Source: Acanthosoma haemorrhoidale
Taxonomy: Eukaryota; Arthropoda; Insecta; Hemiptera; Acanthosomatidae
Length of the DNA: 64,000 nucleotides
Direction: 5' to 3'
Assembly: GCA_930367205.1 (NCBI GenBank)
Contig: OV884014.1
Span: forward strand, 69,109,104-69,173,103
Position numbers and translations under genes: made by a program. Shown here one piece after another: positions 45,510-58,165 of the stretch (its first letter is position 1; the number at the start of each line of letters is the position of its first letter). A model generated the notes under the pieces. That model was not told the DNA's origin. It searched no databases and saw only the letters and a program-made list of their open reading frames with translations.

Positions 45510-48500
45510 CATGAGCTAAGGTCCCCTGTGACCTAGGGCCCCTCATGATAGAACAAGGGAGATGAACCCTGGGCCACCCCAAAAATGGAATGGGGACAAC
45601 TTCTGGCTAAATAAACATCATCATTAAACATCTGATTCCCTTGCCTGAGTTTTCATTGATCTGGTCGACGTGCCAGCAAGTCCCGGATTACCTAAGACAT
45701 AACTGTTACAACATTTAGGTGATTAAGTATTTTGAATTCACTAAAATTAATCTTTGAAACTGCAGTATATTATAATATAACGTCAACCATTTGACATTAA
45801 TTATATATATGATTTCATTTTCACTTAAAATTAACTTTTTTTTAAACTAACAAATTTGTTTTTTTGTTATATTGTTTCCTGACACAATTTTAATTGAATT
45901 GTGAGACAATTTTAAGAAACATAAAAAATAACGCTATATGCTAATTGATAAGAATTCATATTCTTAGATGGTGACATGTGGACGAAATACCAACGAGGGT
46001 GAAACATATTTAATATATTAATTAATACAAAACAATTAAATATTCAAGCAGGTCGACTTATGATTTACTTTAAAACAAACTGCAGGGAGCTAATAATTTA
46101 CTCAGTGACAACTTAACAACAAATCGATTATATTATTTTATATATTGGTTGGCTTAAATGAGATCTGTCACGTATCGTAATTCAAAAATGTCACTAAATT
46201 ATTTTAAACAAATGGTAATCATAACTTAGTGGTATATTCGTCACAAACAGGTGGAACAGCTCGTTCAACTATAAATTATGAATACGTGAGAGGTTCCACA
46301 AGCCACAGAGCATTAAACGAGTTTTTTTAAATTATATTAGTCAAGATTTCCCATTTGAAGATGAATTTATGCTTCCGTGGATAAAAAATAGGTTCGGGGG
46401 AAGGACATTTTTCGCAAAAAATTTTAAACAAATGTACAAACAGTTTGAGCGGAAATAAATCGGACCATGCAATGAATCACCATTGTTCAACCGTGGGTTC
46501 AAATCCCTAGACTAAAAATTATTTTATTTCTCTTCCATTTCAGCCTTAAATGGTACTATGTAATGCTATCACTGAAAAAATCACACACCAAAAGAACCTG
46601 TTAGAACTATACTGTAGGTATTAAGTCTTATTAGCGCCTTGGTGAACATAACAATTTTTATTGAATCTGTAAGCAATTAAATGTACATAAAACCAGTTCA
46701 AATAACGATTATGATTATATAATTCACTACTACCGTCCTATCTACTACTATGCTAGATTATATTTATTGAAAAATTAAGAAAAAATCAGTTCGAAACATC
46801 AATTGATTAAAGACCTGATATGAAACCAATTGATAATCTCGACCCATAACACTTAAAGTTTGCATTAATTTTTTTCCTGCGGAAAATGAAATACAAATAA
46901 AACTTTCATTAAGTTTAAAAACTTACGAAACCTCAGTCGAGAGGATCTTGGGGACTGTCAATAAATCTGTGGCGCTACGATAAATGGGATTAATTCCTTT
47001 TTTATTACTTTCAGAAAAGATTTGATCTGTGAAACATCTGTGAAAATATTTATTTTGAAGTTTCTTCTTTGTGTTTTCAGTAAGTAGTAAAAAAAGCCAC
47101 TTAAAGGATTATCCCCACTTACTGTAGCAACACATAAATACGATTCCTTCGAATAAAAGTAAAAAGTTATTTAGTGCTAAACAAATTATGGGTTTTTGAT
47201 AATCTTACTAATTACTTTCCTTTATGATCTAATTTCATTTTTTTTTTTATTAGCATGCACTTCCAAAAACTTAATCGATTTATTTTGATTTTGCCTCATT
47301 TAATGTAATTGTAATTGAAGCCTTAGCACATCATTCATATTATTGATTGACACCTATCTACCAACGGATAAAATATTTTGAATTTCCTCAACTACATAAA
47401 GTCTATTAAAAACCAATTTTATATTTTCTAAAATAAGATATGGTATACATGCATGATTGCATGATATTACGTTCATAAGACCTGACGCTTCTAGGCTAAA
47501 CCCCCAATACGGATAGTGATTTAAAAATAACGATGTTAATAGTTTGCTCTAGTGGGATAACAAACATCTTATAATAATTAATAATATTTACATAAGAGAG
47601 CTCTCTCGTATTTGTGTTTTCCCTGGACTGCTTTATCGGCCTAAATGTTACAATGAAAAATATTTTTAAAAAACCCACAAAAATTCGAATAACAACAAGG
47701 AATTCCGGGTAATTTTGCTCGTTATTATTAAAACTACAGTTCGTCTTATTCAGTGTATACGTTATACAATGTTTGTCACACCTCTATTAACCTGTGCATC
47801 GCCGTGTTGGAGTATGGCCTATTTTAGTAACTTCCTTAAACTGCATACAGAACAAATTTCTATGAATAATAACCAATTCATCTGGTCGTACAATCATCTC
47901 CCGACTACATGATACCACTGACGTTGTCTTTATTTACGTAGAAAAATAAAAGATAGCACTCAAAAGTTTGTTGAAAATTGTAAGAGTATAAGCCAGGAAG
48001 AAAATTAATTTTATTATTAAGTACCACTAGAAATAATAAAATATTTATTACACGAGCCTATGGGATATAAAATTACATAAAGGAATTCTTTCTCAATTTT
48101 TTTAAAATACAGATGTGAATAGAAATTGTTAGGTTTTTATTGTTTTTTGCCAAGTATGGATCTATTGTGGTAATCATAAGACGGATATCCTTCCGAGACA
48201 CTCATAAGCTGATAAAATCATGAATAATAATTATCTTTAAGCTCATCAGTATCGTAAGGTGCTACACAGATGCAAATTAGAGACTTGAACGCAATAAAGA
48301 GAAAAATATTTATTTGAAACGGAAGCATTATGCTGAGGAGTACTCCATGCATATTTCTCATTCATATAAAATATATGAATATTTTTAAATTCTTTTTAAA
48401 GCTCGGATGATAATTGAGTTCCCCTTGACTCGAGTTTTGCCCACCGTGGAAATAACATACGATTTCACGGTCGGTGAAACACAAAGCCTCAATCGACAGA

Positions 48501-49140
48501 ACAGAATGCAAAAGATGGAACGGAAGGGCGATGTGCCAATAGAGGAAAGATGTTTCGAAAAGTGTACAATCAGCGGAGCGAGTAATGTTCAATTGTATGT
48601 CAGCAGAAACAGAAACCTAAGTGAGGTAATCAATAGGTGGCTCTTACCGTGAGCAACTTAGTAGACGAGTATGAAGGTTATCATGGCATAGTCAGGAAAA
48701 GTGCTAACACAATATTGAGCAACATACAGTCGCACGTTTCGAGTTTTGGTTTATTGGTTGTTATTCATAGGAGTGGTGAATATCAAACTCTCATAAACGC
48801 GGAGTTCGTTTTAAGAAGTTATCAGAACAAAATTTGAACGCCAACAAGAATATCGCATGTCTACAAACAAATACAATTACTTCCAGAGAGTGACAAACGA
48901 AAAAAAAAATTATATTTTGAACTACATACATGATTAAAAAACAAAACATCCTGCCACCATCAAATAAAACAGATATATTTATATTGCTTTTTGATAAAAG
49001 TAGGAATATTATTTTGTGAATTTATGAGTTATTTATTTAGATTATAAATAAAAACTGGGTATAAATGCTCTACTTCAGCCAAGCTTCATTTTATGGAAGA
49101 ACTAAACAACTATTTAAAACAAGTTACGAAGATCGCCTCC
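45510..49140. other. No gene recognised; tRNA-like B-box at 46495
   Basis: GGGTTCAAATCCC at 46495-46507 is a perfect-looking B-box on the plus strand. Two adjoining plus frames at 48407-48652 and 48637-48837 are longer than most but have no domain and are in different frames. The rest is AT-rich. Confidence 0.35.
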
Positions 49141-49143
49141 AAA

Positions 49144-49312
49144 TATAGTTCATTCACTAAAAGAATGCCGTTGAAATTTCGAAGAAGAAAAAATTGGTAC
49201 CGACCTAGTGACGTTACCAATCTTTCGATTAGTGACTCATGTCAATTTTTCCTTCTTCCAAATTTTGACGGAAGTTCAGTTTCAGCGGCATTCTCTTAGC
49301 GAACAAACTATA
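49144..49312. mobile_element. MITE-like inverted repeat (169 bp)
   Basis: The left arm TATAGTTCATTCACTAAAAG with AATGCCGTTGAAA (49144-49175) pairs with the right arm ending in GCGAACAAACTATA (about 49282-49312). Further in, GAAGAAGAAAAAATTG pairs with CAATTTTTCCTTCTTC. TA is at both ends, consistent with a Tc1/mariner-type target. No ORF of its own; the 68-codon frame across it is an artefact. Confidence 0.75.
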
Positions 49313-49339
49313 GCATTAAGTCAACCTAGACTTCCTGTG

Positions 49340-49379
49340 CTTTCTCCTGCCATCACCACAGCCAAAGATCATGGCTAAG
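49340..49379 (+). CDS. Candidate first exon with a 5'-TOP-like tract (Met-Ala-Lys)
   Basis: The pyrimidine tract CTTTCTCCTGCC (49340-49351) resembles the 5'-TOP start of ribosomal protein and translation-factor mRNAs. ATG at 49371 is in a good context (AGATCATGG), followed by GCT AAG and the donor GTGAGT at 49380-49385. A first coding exon of three codons is common in ribosomal protein genes. Proteins starting Met-Ala-Lys include RpL29 in many animals, but no second exon was found, so no gene name is given. The MITE ends 27 bp upstream. Confidence 0.4.
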
Positions 49380-49399
49380 GTGAGTAAAATGATAGTTCG

Positions 49400-50185
49400 T
49401 TTGTGCTTGTTTCCACTCTCCATTCTCTGAAATGTTCTTTATGCTCTCAAGAGTCTTTAAATAATAAACAATTTTTAATTTGCCTTTTATTTAATGTGAA
49501 AAACTGATGGAAAATTTCTACAGAACATATGGCGACTTTAAATTAAAGTCAAGTCTTGGTAGACTGGTACCCGCCGCCGAACAGTCAGCTGTTAATGCAA
49601 TCTAGGGATTAAAGTAAATTTAATTAAAAGGAAATCATCGTTTTATTTGGTCAGAACAAACAGTTCTTGGTCAATTTCAATCAATTATATCCTCAACGCC
49701 ATTATCATCGTAGTACAGTAGTGAGAATTATAGTTAGTACTTTGTTTTGTTATGAAGCCTTCAATTATGTATTGTTTTATTCTTTCAGCCAACTCAACTT
49801 CCTGGAAAATATTTAGAATGGATGTTAAAGTTATATACATTACACTTGGTGTCAAATTAATACAACCGCAGTACTTACAATGTATTGACATTAGAATTTT
49901 TACTGTTTTACGAACTGGCGTTTTGTGCAGGCAAGACAAGGAGTGTATAAGATGCCTGACACTTATTATTCGCTGAACTTTTTATGAGGCGATGAGTTTT
50001 TTCCCTCCCTCCCGGGATCGTTATCCCATTCTGGGTTTTCCGAATACCCCGAGAGACTCGGGGGATGTTCCTTGTGTCGCACCTTAGTTTGTGTCTTAAA
50101 ACCGTCTTTAGTCAGAAAAAATTAAATAAAAACAATATCTAACATACCATTTACAAAGAAGCTTACAGACTGACTATAGACTTAT
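49400..50185. other. No exon recognised
   Basis: A pyrimidine tract with CAG at about 49781-49789 could be an acceptor. Joined to the three-codon exon it gives only a short open frame ending near 49860 without a known domain. The alternative frame 49752-49976 is also unrecognised. Confidence 0.3.
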
Positions 50186-50189
50186 ACCA

Positions 50190-50640
50190 TTGCTCCACCC
50201 CCTTCTTTACCTAAATCCAACTTAATATTCATATTTGTAACCCAAGCAATGACCCAGTTGCCTAGAGTTCTCTACGCAGTTAGAAATCTAGTCCACCAAG
50301 AGCTGTTGGTAAACAAAGCTCTCACCGCTAGGACACTCCAAGAGATGACGAGGCTAACAGGAAGTGTAGCAGGACCTATCCCCACCTCGCCTGTTAGGAT
50401 CACCTGATGCTGCTTATCTATTCACAGGGCTGGAGGCTGTTAGAAGGGGGGAGGGAGCCCCATTTTAGGTTATCACCCTCACCAGCTTAGGCCTCTTAGC
50501 CAGACTTAAGTGCCGCAGGCTTCACAAATTATAGTAGAGATGGGTTTCATAACCCGAAATTGTATGATATTGGGGGCCCCGGTGGGCGTAGCGAAGCCGC
50601 GGGCCGTATAATACGATCTAGCAGGACGTAAGTCAACAAA
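50190..50640. repeat. GC-richer patch with an unrecognised frame
   Basis: A plus frame open from about 50180 to a TGA at 50406 includes LYAVRNLVHQELLVNKALTA and EMTRLTGSVAGPIPTSPV. Then comes a GC-rich tail with GGGGGCCCCGGTGGGCG. Composition differs from the surroundings, which suggests a mobile-element fragment, but I cannot place it in a family and there is no second copy here. Confidence 0.25.
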
Positions 50641-51097
50641 TTGATCAAAAGACGAAATAACATTTTAAAGTTTAGGGTTATTAGAAAAAAAAAACATATT
50701 AACCAATAACAAGGTGACCAAACCAAATAAACATACAATGAATCAAACATTGATTCCTCGCAGGTCGTGTGAACTCAGCAAGCATGTTTGATTATCAGAC
50801 CATCCCCTCAGAATAAATCATAAGTGTTCCAAAGACATATTGGAGTATATTAACATATTTGAGATCCCCAATAAGACCAAAACAGCAAGCATATGTTATT
50901 ATGATTTTACCTGATTAATAACGTAATTTATAAATTGTGTTTATTCCTAAAATGATTTGAACGAAATATAATATAAGCAGAATATCTGATTGGAATGCCA
51001 GAACACTTAATCTTAAATAATTTCTAATAAGTGACTTGAGAAATCTTTCATATGCTTCCTTTATCCTATATCAACCAAAATATAGCGTCTACAGTCG

Positions 51098-51868
51098 TTA
51101 CGCAAGAAGTAACCAAATAGTAGTTGCTATAAGTACACCGAACTTGTTTGAAAGTAGATCGTATCCTTTCGGCCGCAAAATGGCTGCTCTGAAAAAATGA
51201 AATCTGTAGTGATCAGATTTCATTATTATGAGAGATACATTTTGGTTGGATGTCACGGAAAAATAGATTTCCGGGTTATAATGTCTTGCGAAATTTATGT
51301 TTTAGTTGAGTACAAACTTTTCTTAATTGTAATAATCAATTTCCAACGTTATACAAATATTTTTGTATGGCGGGTGGGTTGAGCATACGAATTTCATAAT
51401 CATCCGGTTTCATCGCAATTTAAACGTGACCTAAAATGTACAATATTTAATTTTAAAACTGGTCTGATGATCTCAGACTTACTAAGCTATTGTTCGTTTG
51501 TCTACGCTGGAACGCTAAAAGTGCAGATGGAGCTTAAAAAAACAAAAAATAAAGGAATTCTGAACATTTATCAAAAGTTGGAGTTTTAAAATCCGCTACC
51601 GTTCTGATTGTGAATGAAATAAAACATAAAAAAAAAACAAAAAACTTTATTTTTCTTGCACATGTGAATATGATTGAGATTAGGTATTATAATTATTAGT
51701 GCTACTTAAGCGAAATTTATCTCTCATATAATTAAATCTCATCTCTACAGATTTAATTTTTTCAGAGCAATCATTTTCGAGGACGAAAGGAGATGGTCTA
51801 CTTTCAAACAAGTTCGGTGTATTCAACAACTGTATATGCAATACTTTGGTTGCTAAACGATAAAGGAA
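51098..51868. mobile_element. Foldback-type element with about 150-bp inverted arms
   Basis: Left arm about 51100-51248, right arm about 51712-51862. Reverse-complementing the right arm gives the same blocks in order: AACCAAA, ACACCGAACTTGTTTGAAAG, TATCCTTTCG-type, GCTCTGAAAAAAT, AAATCTGTAG and GAGAGATA. The 460-bp centre has a 61-codon frame with no domain. No target duplication identified. It is probably a non-autonomous DNA transposon. Confidence 0.8.
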
Positions 51869-51869
51869 G

Positions 51870-53105
51870 TTTTTGGGGCTAAAAAAAAAAAAGAAAAAAA
51901 AAGTAACTTGTAATTTTTATAGGTATATTTATTTAGTTTCTCCTGCAAATATTTAAAATCGATGCATTCATGAGGCGAACCTAAGCGTTTCGCGCGAAGA
52001 AATGGATTTTAAGAATGCGTAACAACAATAGAAAACATTATAGTATTTGTAATAGACAACTGAAACGACCGTATAGTATTTGTAATAGACAACTGAAACG
52101 ACCGTATAGTATTTGTAATTGACAAAATAGAATACAAAGATCCATAAGAAAAGGTGTATGCGACTGACCTACAAATGACTCTCGGCTTCAACACGGACAA
52201 GTAACTTTCTCAGCTGCTGACGACATCAATCATACGATCGTCCCTGGTGGCGCGTGATCATCACAGCTATTGTCGAACTTGAGCCTTTTTCATTATTATC
52301 TATTATATAATTATATATATAATAATTTACTGTTATTCTCCACTATTCATTTTTATTACCAAGTCGGAATGAGAGTCCATACCTTTATAGTGCTGTTATT
52401 TCAAGGTAAACAAATTGCCACAGCACGGGGCGATCAGTGTTCACCGCATTGCCAGCGGGGCGCCAATCGAACAAAGGACACTTCTTATTTTGGGCGCTCT
52501 TTGGTAACGGTAGTAAAAATAAACAAAATATACAAATAAATATTTCTATAAGAAAAAAGGTTTCTTGCTTTTAAGGTAACTCAAATTACAGCTCAGAATC
52601 TATTTCAGATTTCCTGTCGTAGTTGTGAACTCATTGAAGACTTTACAAGATATTACAAAAAATAATGTTATGAGAGCCAACAATTTATTTCTTAATCACT
52701 GACCCGATTTTATTACGACTTAATTAAAATGAATATTGCATCTACAATATTTACAATTTTGTTCATTATATGCTAAGACGATTTCCATTTTCCAGTATTG
52801 TTTAACAAATAAAATGAATTTTTTTTTTTATATCATTTAGGAGGTCTCCAAGAAACAGCCGTGGAAGTTCCGATCCGACATCAGACATCTCGAGACTTCA
52901 ATTTATACGACCTTAATATCGTTAATATTTATATAAATAAAAAATAAAAATACAATTCAGTTTAAAACTAATCTAAAAAAAAATAGTTGGTGAAAAGAGA
53001 ACTCAGTTTTCTTTACTGTTAATTGAATAATAAAATAAATATAATATAGTGAGTTGACATTGGATGTGGATTACGTAACGAAACAAAGGTATTGTTTCTC
53101 CGCAA
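51870..53105. other. No gene; 33-bp tandem units at 52039-52119
   Basis: TATAGTATTTGTAATAGACA starts units at 52039, 52072 and 52105, with a period of exactly 33 bp; the third is partial. The rest is AT-rich with no gene. Confidence 0.7.
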
Positions 53106-53109
53106 TGTC

Positions 53110-53160
53110 TTTATGCTTTCGGTTGTGCTACACAATTATCTTCAGGCTCACTGAATACAC
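53110..53160 (-). repeat. Single hammerhead-like/hairpin block
   Basis: On the minus strand CCTGAAGATAATTGTGTAGC then ACAACCGAAAGC resembles the CTGATGA-stem-CGAAA layout of the inverted-repeat elements, but has GAAGAT instead of GATGA. No partner arm found. Confidence 0.25.
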
Positions 53161-53559
53161 ACTATGAAGATAAAAGTATATGAAATTGTTAAAAGACACG
53201 TTTACACGTAAACCAACGATTGTGACCGTTCAGAATCCATACTATTGACGGACGGTTTTGTTAACCTTTTCCTGACAATTATTAATGTCACCGAATTTGA
53301 CAGTTGAGCAATATATATTTTTTTTCAGTGGGCATGAAGATGACTACACAGTCGACATCGTTAGCTCGAACATAATAAAGACATTTTGGAGATACAATAC
53401 TTTTGATGTTTTACTGGATAAAATTATTCAATCCGTCTTGTCACTTGCGTGTTTGTGGATTTTACATTTATATAAGACCACTTTTTCATGAACTAAGTTG
53501 CATCTAAAATACATCTTTTTTTTTGTTTTTTATTTTATAAATTTATTTCTAATATTTAC

Positions 53560-53990
53560 ACAATAAAATTGAATCTTATGCTACTATGCAATATATCTAG
53601 TTTAAAAAACAAAACAAATTACATCATCGCTTTTCATTGAAATACAAATATGTATATTCTAGTTTAAGAAACAATGTAGGTAAATAAAAAAATCTAACAA
53701 CAAAAAAAAAACTACTGATACATTATATTTTTGAACTTACGTTTGGGTAGTTTATCTATATTTTGAAGAAATGGATTCTCACCACGTTTACATTTATATA
53801 TAAATTTTGTAGTTACCGCTTTTAAAAAATCTAAAATATTTTTTTTATTTGAATAAATTAACATTATTTTGGATACGTCACGCACTTTTCTAATCGTTGT
53901 GCATCACAGTTTTTTTTTAGAAAGTGATTTTGGATTATTTAAAGTTAGCTGATATTGGTATGGATTATTATGATCTATCTAACAAGGCTT
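53560..53990 (-). mobile_element. LINE-D copy 2
   Basis: The reverse complement matches the copies at 28.7-29.15 and 59.25-59.7 kb: the coding remnant TNIS and IIQN (about 53945-53970), then the same AT-rich 3' UTR ending with the CATAGTAGCATAAG-like block. More decayed than the others. Confidence 0.5.
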
Positions 53991-54390
53991 TACTAACAAA
54001 TTATAAATGAGTAGTTTAGTGTGTATATTAGTTAAAGAACGTCTATTGATAAATGGGGAAAGGATAGTTATAGTTGAATGCACAGGTTGTGCATACATTT
54101 CTTTATCAAGTAGGACGTTATACAGGCTCTATTAAACCCTTCAAGAACTTGAACCCTTCCGTTCAAGGTTCTTACTCCTTGGCAAAAACACACGTGTTAT
54201 TGGCCATTCTTTCTCATGACTGTTTTTGGCAAAAGGACAAAAAATTTCATTAATCTAATTTATCTTATGTTTATCCTGAGAAATTGTTTGTTTGTAGGTT
54301 CCTATTTACTGTTCAAGATGAAGCATTTGAAACTTGGCGGTGTATATCTTGGAGTGGTTAACAGGACAGTTCTTTAATAAAAGTTTCTTT

Positions 54391-54813
54391 TAAACTAAAG
54401 TATCCCTATAATCATTCTCAGAGATTAAAACTGCAGTGGCCTCGTGACCTGCTAAAAATGCTGTGACAGTGAGGTCCTGGAAATGGCAGTGTCACCAATC
54501 ATGTCCTGAGCGTCTGTGGCTCTCGCGCTCTTGGTATGAGCCTCCGCTGGCTCATATCCGGTTATGCGGCTGACGAGGGAGCGTGGGGGACTTGCCAAGA
54601 CCCCAATTCCTCTTTCGCATGCGAGGGAGGTGACAAACATGTGGATTTGGGAGGTCTCTGTTTGTAAATACTTTATGAATGAGCGAGTGAATTAAAATTG
54701 TAAATATGGTTTGATTGAGAACATTTATTACAATTACTTATTGCCCAAGAAGGCAGATTGTAATGTTATCATAATAAAGTTTTTTTTTATATATCTTATC
54801 TAAACTAAAGTAT
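54391..54813 (+). mobile_element. LINE-B copy with 13-bp target-site duplication
   Basis: TAAACTAAAGTAT occurs at 54391-54403 and 54801-54813, directly outside the LINE sequence. The insert starts inside the last codons of ORF2 (PYNHSQRLKLQWPRDLLKML, stop at 54464-54466), so 5' truncation left only 20 codons, followed by the full 3' UTR and AATAAAG with a T/A-rich tail. The perfect duplication and intact coding end make this a young copy. Confidence 0.92.
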
Positions 54814-54814
54814 T

Positions 54815-57330
54815 TCGTTATTTTTATAACTCCTTCCAGGTATGGATAGGTATCAAAAATTTACTAACTCCTTTTCTTCTTTTCTTTAACTTTTCTTCTT
54901 CATTATTATACGTATATTTAGAAAAAAATTCTCAAAGGAACACTCATTTATTTATTTTAGTAAATTATTACTAATTGTATTGCTGTTTTTAATTTTTTTA
55001 TTTAAAAACATACAATACGAGTTAGTTAGAAATAAAAATTGTAACGAAAACCCTATAAACTAAAAACAATATTCAATTAATTCAACAAATATTCTTTTGT
55101 GAGTATACCTCTTCAGAGACATTTTCTTGTAATTGACAATTTCTCGGATTAATGGATTTTTAGACGAGACAGATTTACGGAAATGTGTTCGTTTGTGAAA
55201 ATATGAATTGTTGTTCTGTTCGAATTTAAGAGAAGACCTAAGAAAATGTTACAAAATACAGGTACAAAATATTAATTAAGTCTTTTTTGTTTCACTAATA
55301 CAGAGAGTAACAGCAGTAGAGAAACATCTTTCTCTTACTGTCGACCTTAAGTTTTTGTTTTCTTCCAATCAGATTCGTCGTTTATAATATATGTTAGGTT
55401 GTTTTTCTCTCATTTTTTTATTTGGATTCTCGAGTATTTTGATGAAGAGATAGCTCTACTCTACAGCAGACAAAGCCACTTCATCCAAACAAATACTCAA
55501 GCAGTGATAAGATATTGAAGAGATCCAAAGTCGATATGTATATAACAAACCTATTGCATAATATCGGCAACAAACGTAACATCGTTTGAGGAAACTCCGG
55601 AAGACAATGAACTCACCTGAAACTTATAATTACCTCGTGTGTTTGAGCTTTAATTTAAGTTCTGTTTTTACAGATTTTATTTCGTAGCTACTTATTTGTA
55701 GTGATGATTTATATGTTTGCTGTTTCACAGCAGTAGCTATGTATTTCTACAGGTATAATTATCTATGGAAGTAGGTATATGCCTAAATATATAAAACCAA
55801 AATGCACTGGCCATATGTACCTCAGAGGTCACATTTACTAAATAAGAATACTTTTAGTTCAAATATACCAAGACTAGCAGAGAAATCATAAAATCTTCTA
55901 ACCAAAATTTTTGTGGGTCTTGGACCCTAAGGCCCTCTAAACAGAAAACAGGTTCTGGCTGTCAGACTACTATCATTCTTTTGATTTGCCAAGAGATCCA
56001 TTTCTCAGCGTGCATATTAAAGCAGTTCGAAAAACCAAAGATCTACCATAACGCAATTTGCACAACCAGAAACAAAAATACATTATTAATCATTATAGAA
56101 AAACAACAAACAACATTCCCGGACTAGATAATAAATTATCGCGATGAGCTGTCAGGCAGAAATTAGGCCGAACGTATCTATAATATGACATTACAGCAAG
56201 GCTACAGATCATTGAAACAATTATGTATTGTAGTGAAACAATTCTCGTGCTAAAATTAAATAATATAAGTCATTAAATACGAAGGAATTATGCAGTAAAC
56301 AGTTATTCAAACAAGTCTAGAAAGTAGATTTTTTGCCCCTTAAAATATATATAGACTCAAGTTTGTCTCCATCTAGGATCTAAGCGATAGTGCGCAAATA
56401 TCAATCGGGTTTTACAGTGGTCGATGACCGTCCTACCCATAAAGTCTGAAGATTGGGAAAAATTGCCAAGACAAAACTGGAAACATTATCAATGTGTTCA
56501 ACAGAAAGAGGACTCTGTTTCTATGCATGAGTTTCTATTTGAAAAACGAATGAAGTTCTTGCAATGAGATGTTTAAGAAATTTTTGGGCTTAAATTGAAT
56601 TGAATCATAGTATATATAATATTACTCTCTTAAAAGAGAAGAATCCTGCACATACAACATACCATGTCGAAGAACATGAGGCGATATAGTGGAACAAATA
56701 TTGCATTTTTATTTAACCAACTTTAAATAACATTATCCTATGGATTTGAACCAAGAACATTTATGTACGTATCGAAGTAATATTTTGCAAGTTAGTTCCA
56801 TTTTAATCAGCGCTGATAATAAAAATAAGATCACGGTTATTAAACAATTCGTTATTTAATATTTGTTCCGAAATAAATACTTAAGAATATGGAGAGAGAA
56901 TGCAGACAGATATGTGAGAGACAGTTGAGGTAGAAGACAAGATATAAATAAAGATCAATAGACCTAGTTGCCTGCTTGGAGTTGCGTGGGTCACAGCCTT
57001 CCCCTCAGCACTCGGCCAATATTGCGGGCATGAATCCATGTTGCTGGCCATGCTCCAACGTGGCTGCGTTGCTAACTCGTCGCATATCTCATGGCCATTG
57101 TACGCCTGTCTGTCTATTAGATAACCTCACGCATAATACAAATACAAAACTAATTATTTACATTAATCTAAGCAATACGGTAGTTTCGATTGCAGAGCCA
57201 AAAGAATTTCGATCAGTTTTTGACTGTGGTTAAACTTTTTCAACATCTTTTCCCGACTCGCTTGAATGAAGTAGTAGCAGTTTTCGTGACGATTCCCGGA
57301 AAAGTTCTGCACGAACGCTGTACTTCAATC
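54815..57330. other. No gene recognised; B-box-like word at 56741
   Basis: AT-rich. TGGATTTGAACCA at 56741-56753 is B-box-like on the minus strand. The GC-richer 56980-57110 has a plus frame of 85 codons without a domain. Confidence 0.35.
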
Positions 57331-57660
57331 AATTTATCATCTCAGATTTGAAAACTATTTGTAAATGAGTACATTTTAATCCGTAGAAATCGTGGATTAT
57401 ACCTCATTTACCCTCTGAAACCTGGGAACAAAGAGTATTGACTTATAGAACATGAGATCAATGAACTGTTGTTCTAGACTCCTCAGTTGAATAATTACTG
57501 AAGTTCGCAATGTATCGAGACCAGAGCACGTATGATTTTATTAATAACTATTATAACATTGGCTATTTCAGATTGGTCATCTCCAAATTATATTTTCAAT
57601 AACAAAAACTAGAATAAATTTATCACTGATCTGAGAAAACAATGGAAAATTGGAGTTAGG
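57331..57660 (+). repeat. Left arm of a large inverted repeat (330 bp)
   Basis: Its reverse complement is found at 58598-58927 with about 20 differences by eye over 330 bp and almost no indels. Shared blocks include AAATGAGTACATTTTAAT and TATAACATTGGCTATTTCAG-type sequence. No ORF. Confidence 0.93.
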
Positions 57661-58065
57661 GTTTGTTTTGGATGGTTTGGTTGGTCTACAACTTTTTGTT
57701 GTTTGACGAATTCAGGTACTTGTAGTGACACTAATTTGGACATACTCTCTATCCTAGGTAACCTGACGAGTTTAAAGCCTCAATAGAAAACTAGGCCTTT
57801 CAATAAAAATAAATTGTTATAGTAGTTCCGTTACTATTCGTTCATTATAATCTACCTAATTACTAACTTTTTATTACTATTAATACTAAACCTTTGAAAA
57901 AAAAAAGAAAATTTGCTATATAGATCATTATATCTCTTACTCGAGGTGTTTAGTACAACATATGCTGCATGTACAACGAACGCCATGACAGTTTTTACTT
58001 CATACGTACCGTTATGATTTGCGTTGGTCTGTAGTGATAGTGAAAAATCTTTAGTGTTTAATCAA
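57661..58065 (+). promoter_or_regulatory. Region upstream of a candidate first exon
   Basis: Lies between the inverted arms. It is AT-rich to 57960 and then GC-richer, with CATACGTACCGTTATGATTT just before the 5' UTR. No TATA box at a convincing position. Called regulatory only because of the exon after it. Confidence 0.2.
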
Positions 58066-58165
58066 ATGTTGGCGAGGTGGTTCCCAGTAGGCAGACTGCT
58101 ATTCTCTGCAGCAGCAGCCGGCGATGGCCTCCCAATGACAAGTGTCTCTAGACAACAATGTCGGG
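58066..58165 (+). CDS. Candidate first coding exon with mitochondrial-leader-like peptide
   Basis: ATG at 58066 opens 33 codons and one base before a near-consensus donor (GGGG then GTAAGTTAAT, GT at 58166). The peptide begins MLARWFPVGRLLFSAAAAGD: an amphipathic, arginine-bearing, acid-poor stretch rich in Ala and Ser, which is what mitochondrial targeting sequences look like. The next residues (LPMTSVSRQQCRG) stay acid-free. GC content is clearly higher than the flanks and the sequence has no repeat match here. No second exon was found, so the gene is not named. It lies in the loop of the 330-bp inverted repeat. Confidence 0.45.

Noticed and set aside
48407..48837. Two overlapping plus-strand frames as a gene
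   Set aside because: Different frames, no domain, no convincing splice sites or start context.
49340..49860. Naming the three-codon exon as RpL29 or RpL35
   Set aside because: Only Met-Ala-Lys is visible. The acceptor at about 49789 gives a short frame unrelated to any ribosomal protein, and no other second exon was found.
55440..55500. Short inverted repeat GAGTATTT-GATGAAG / CTTCATC-AAATACTC
   Set aside because: Arms of under 20 bp with mismatches; too weak to separate from chance in AT-rich DNA.
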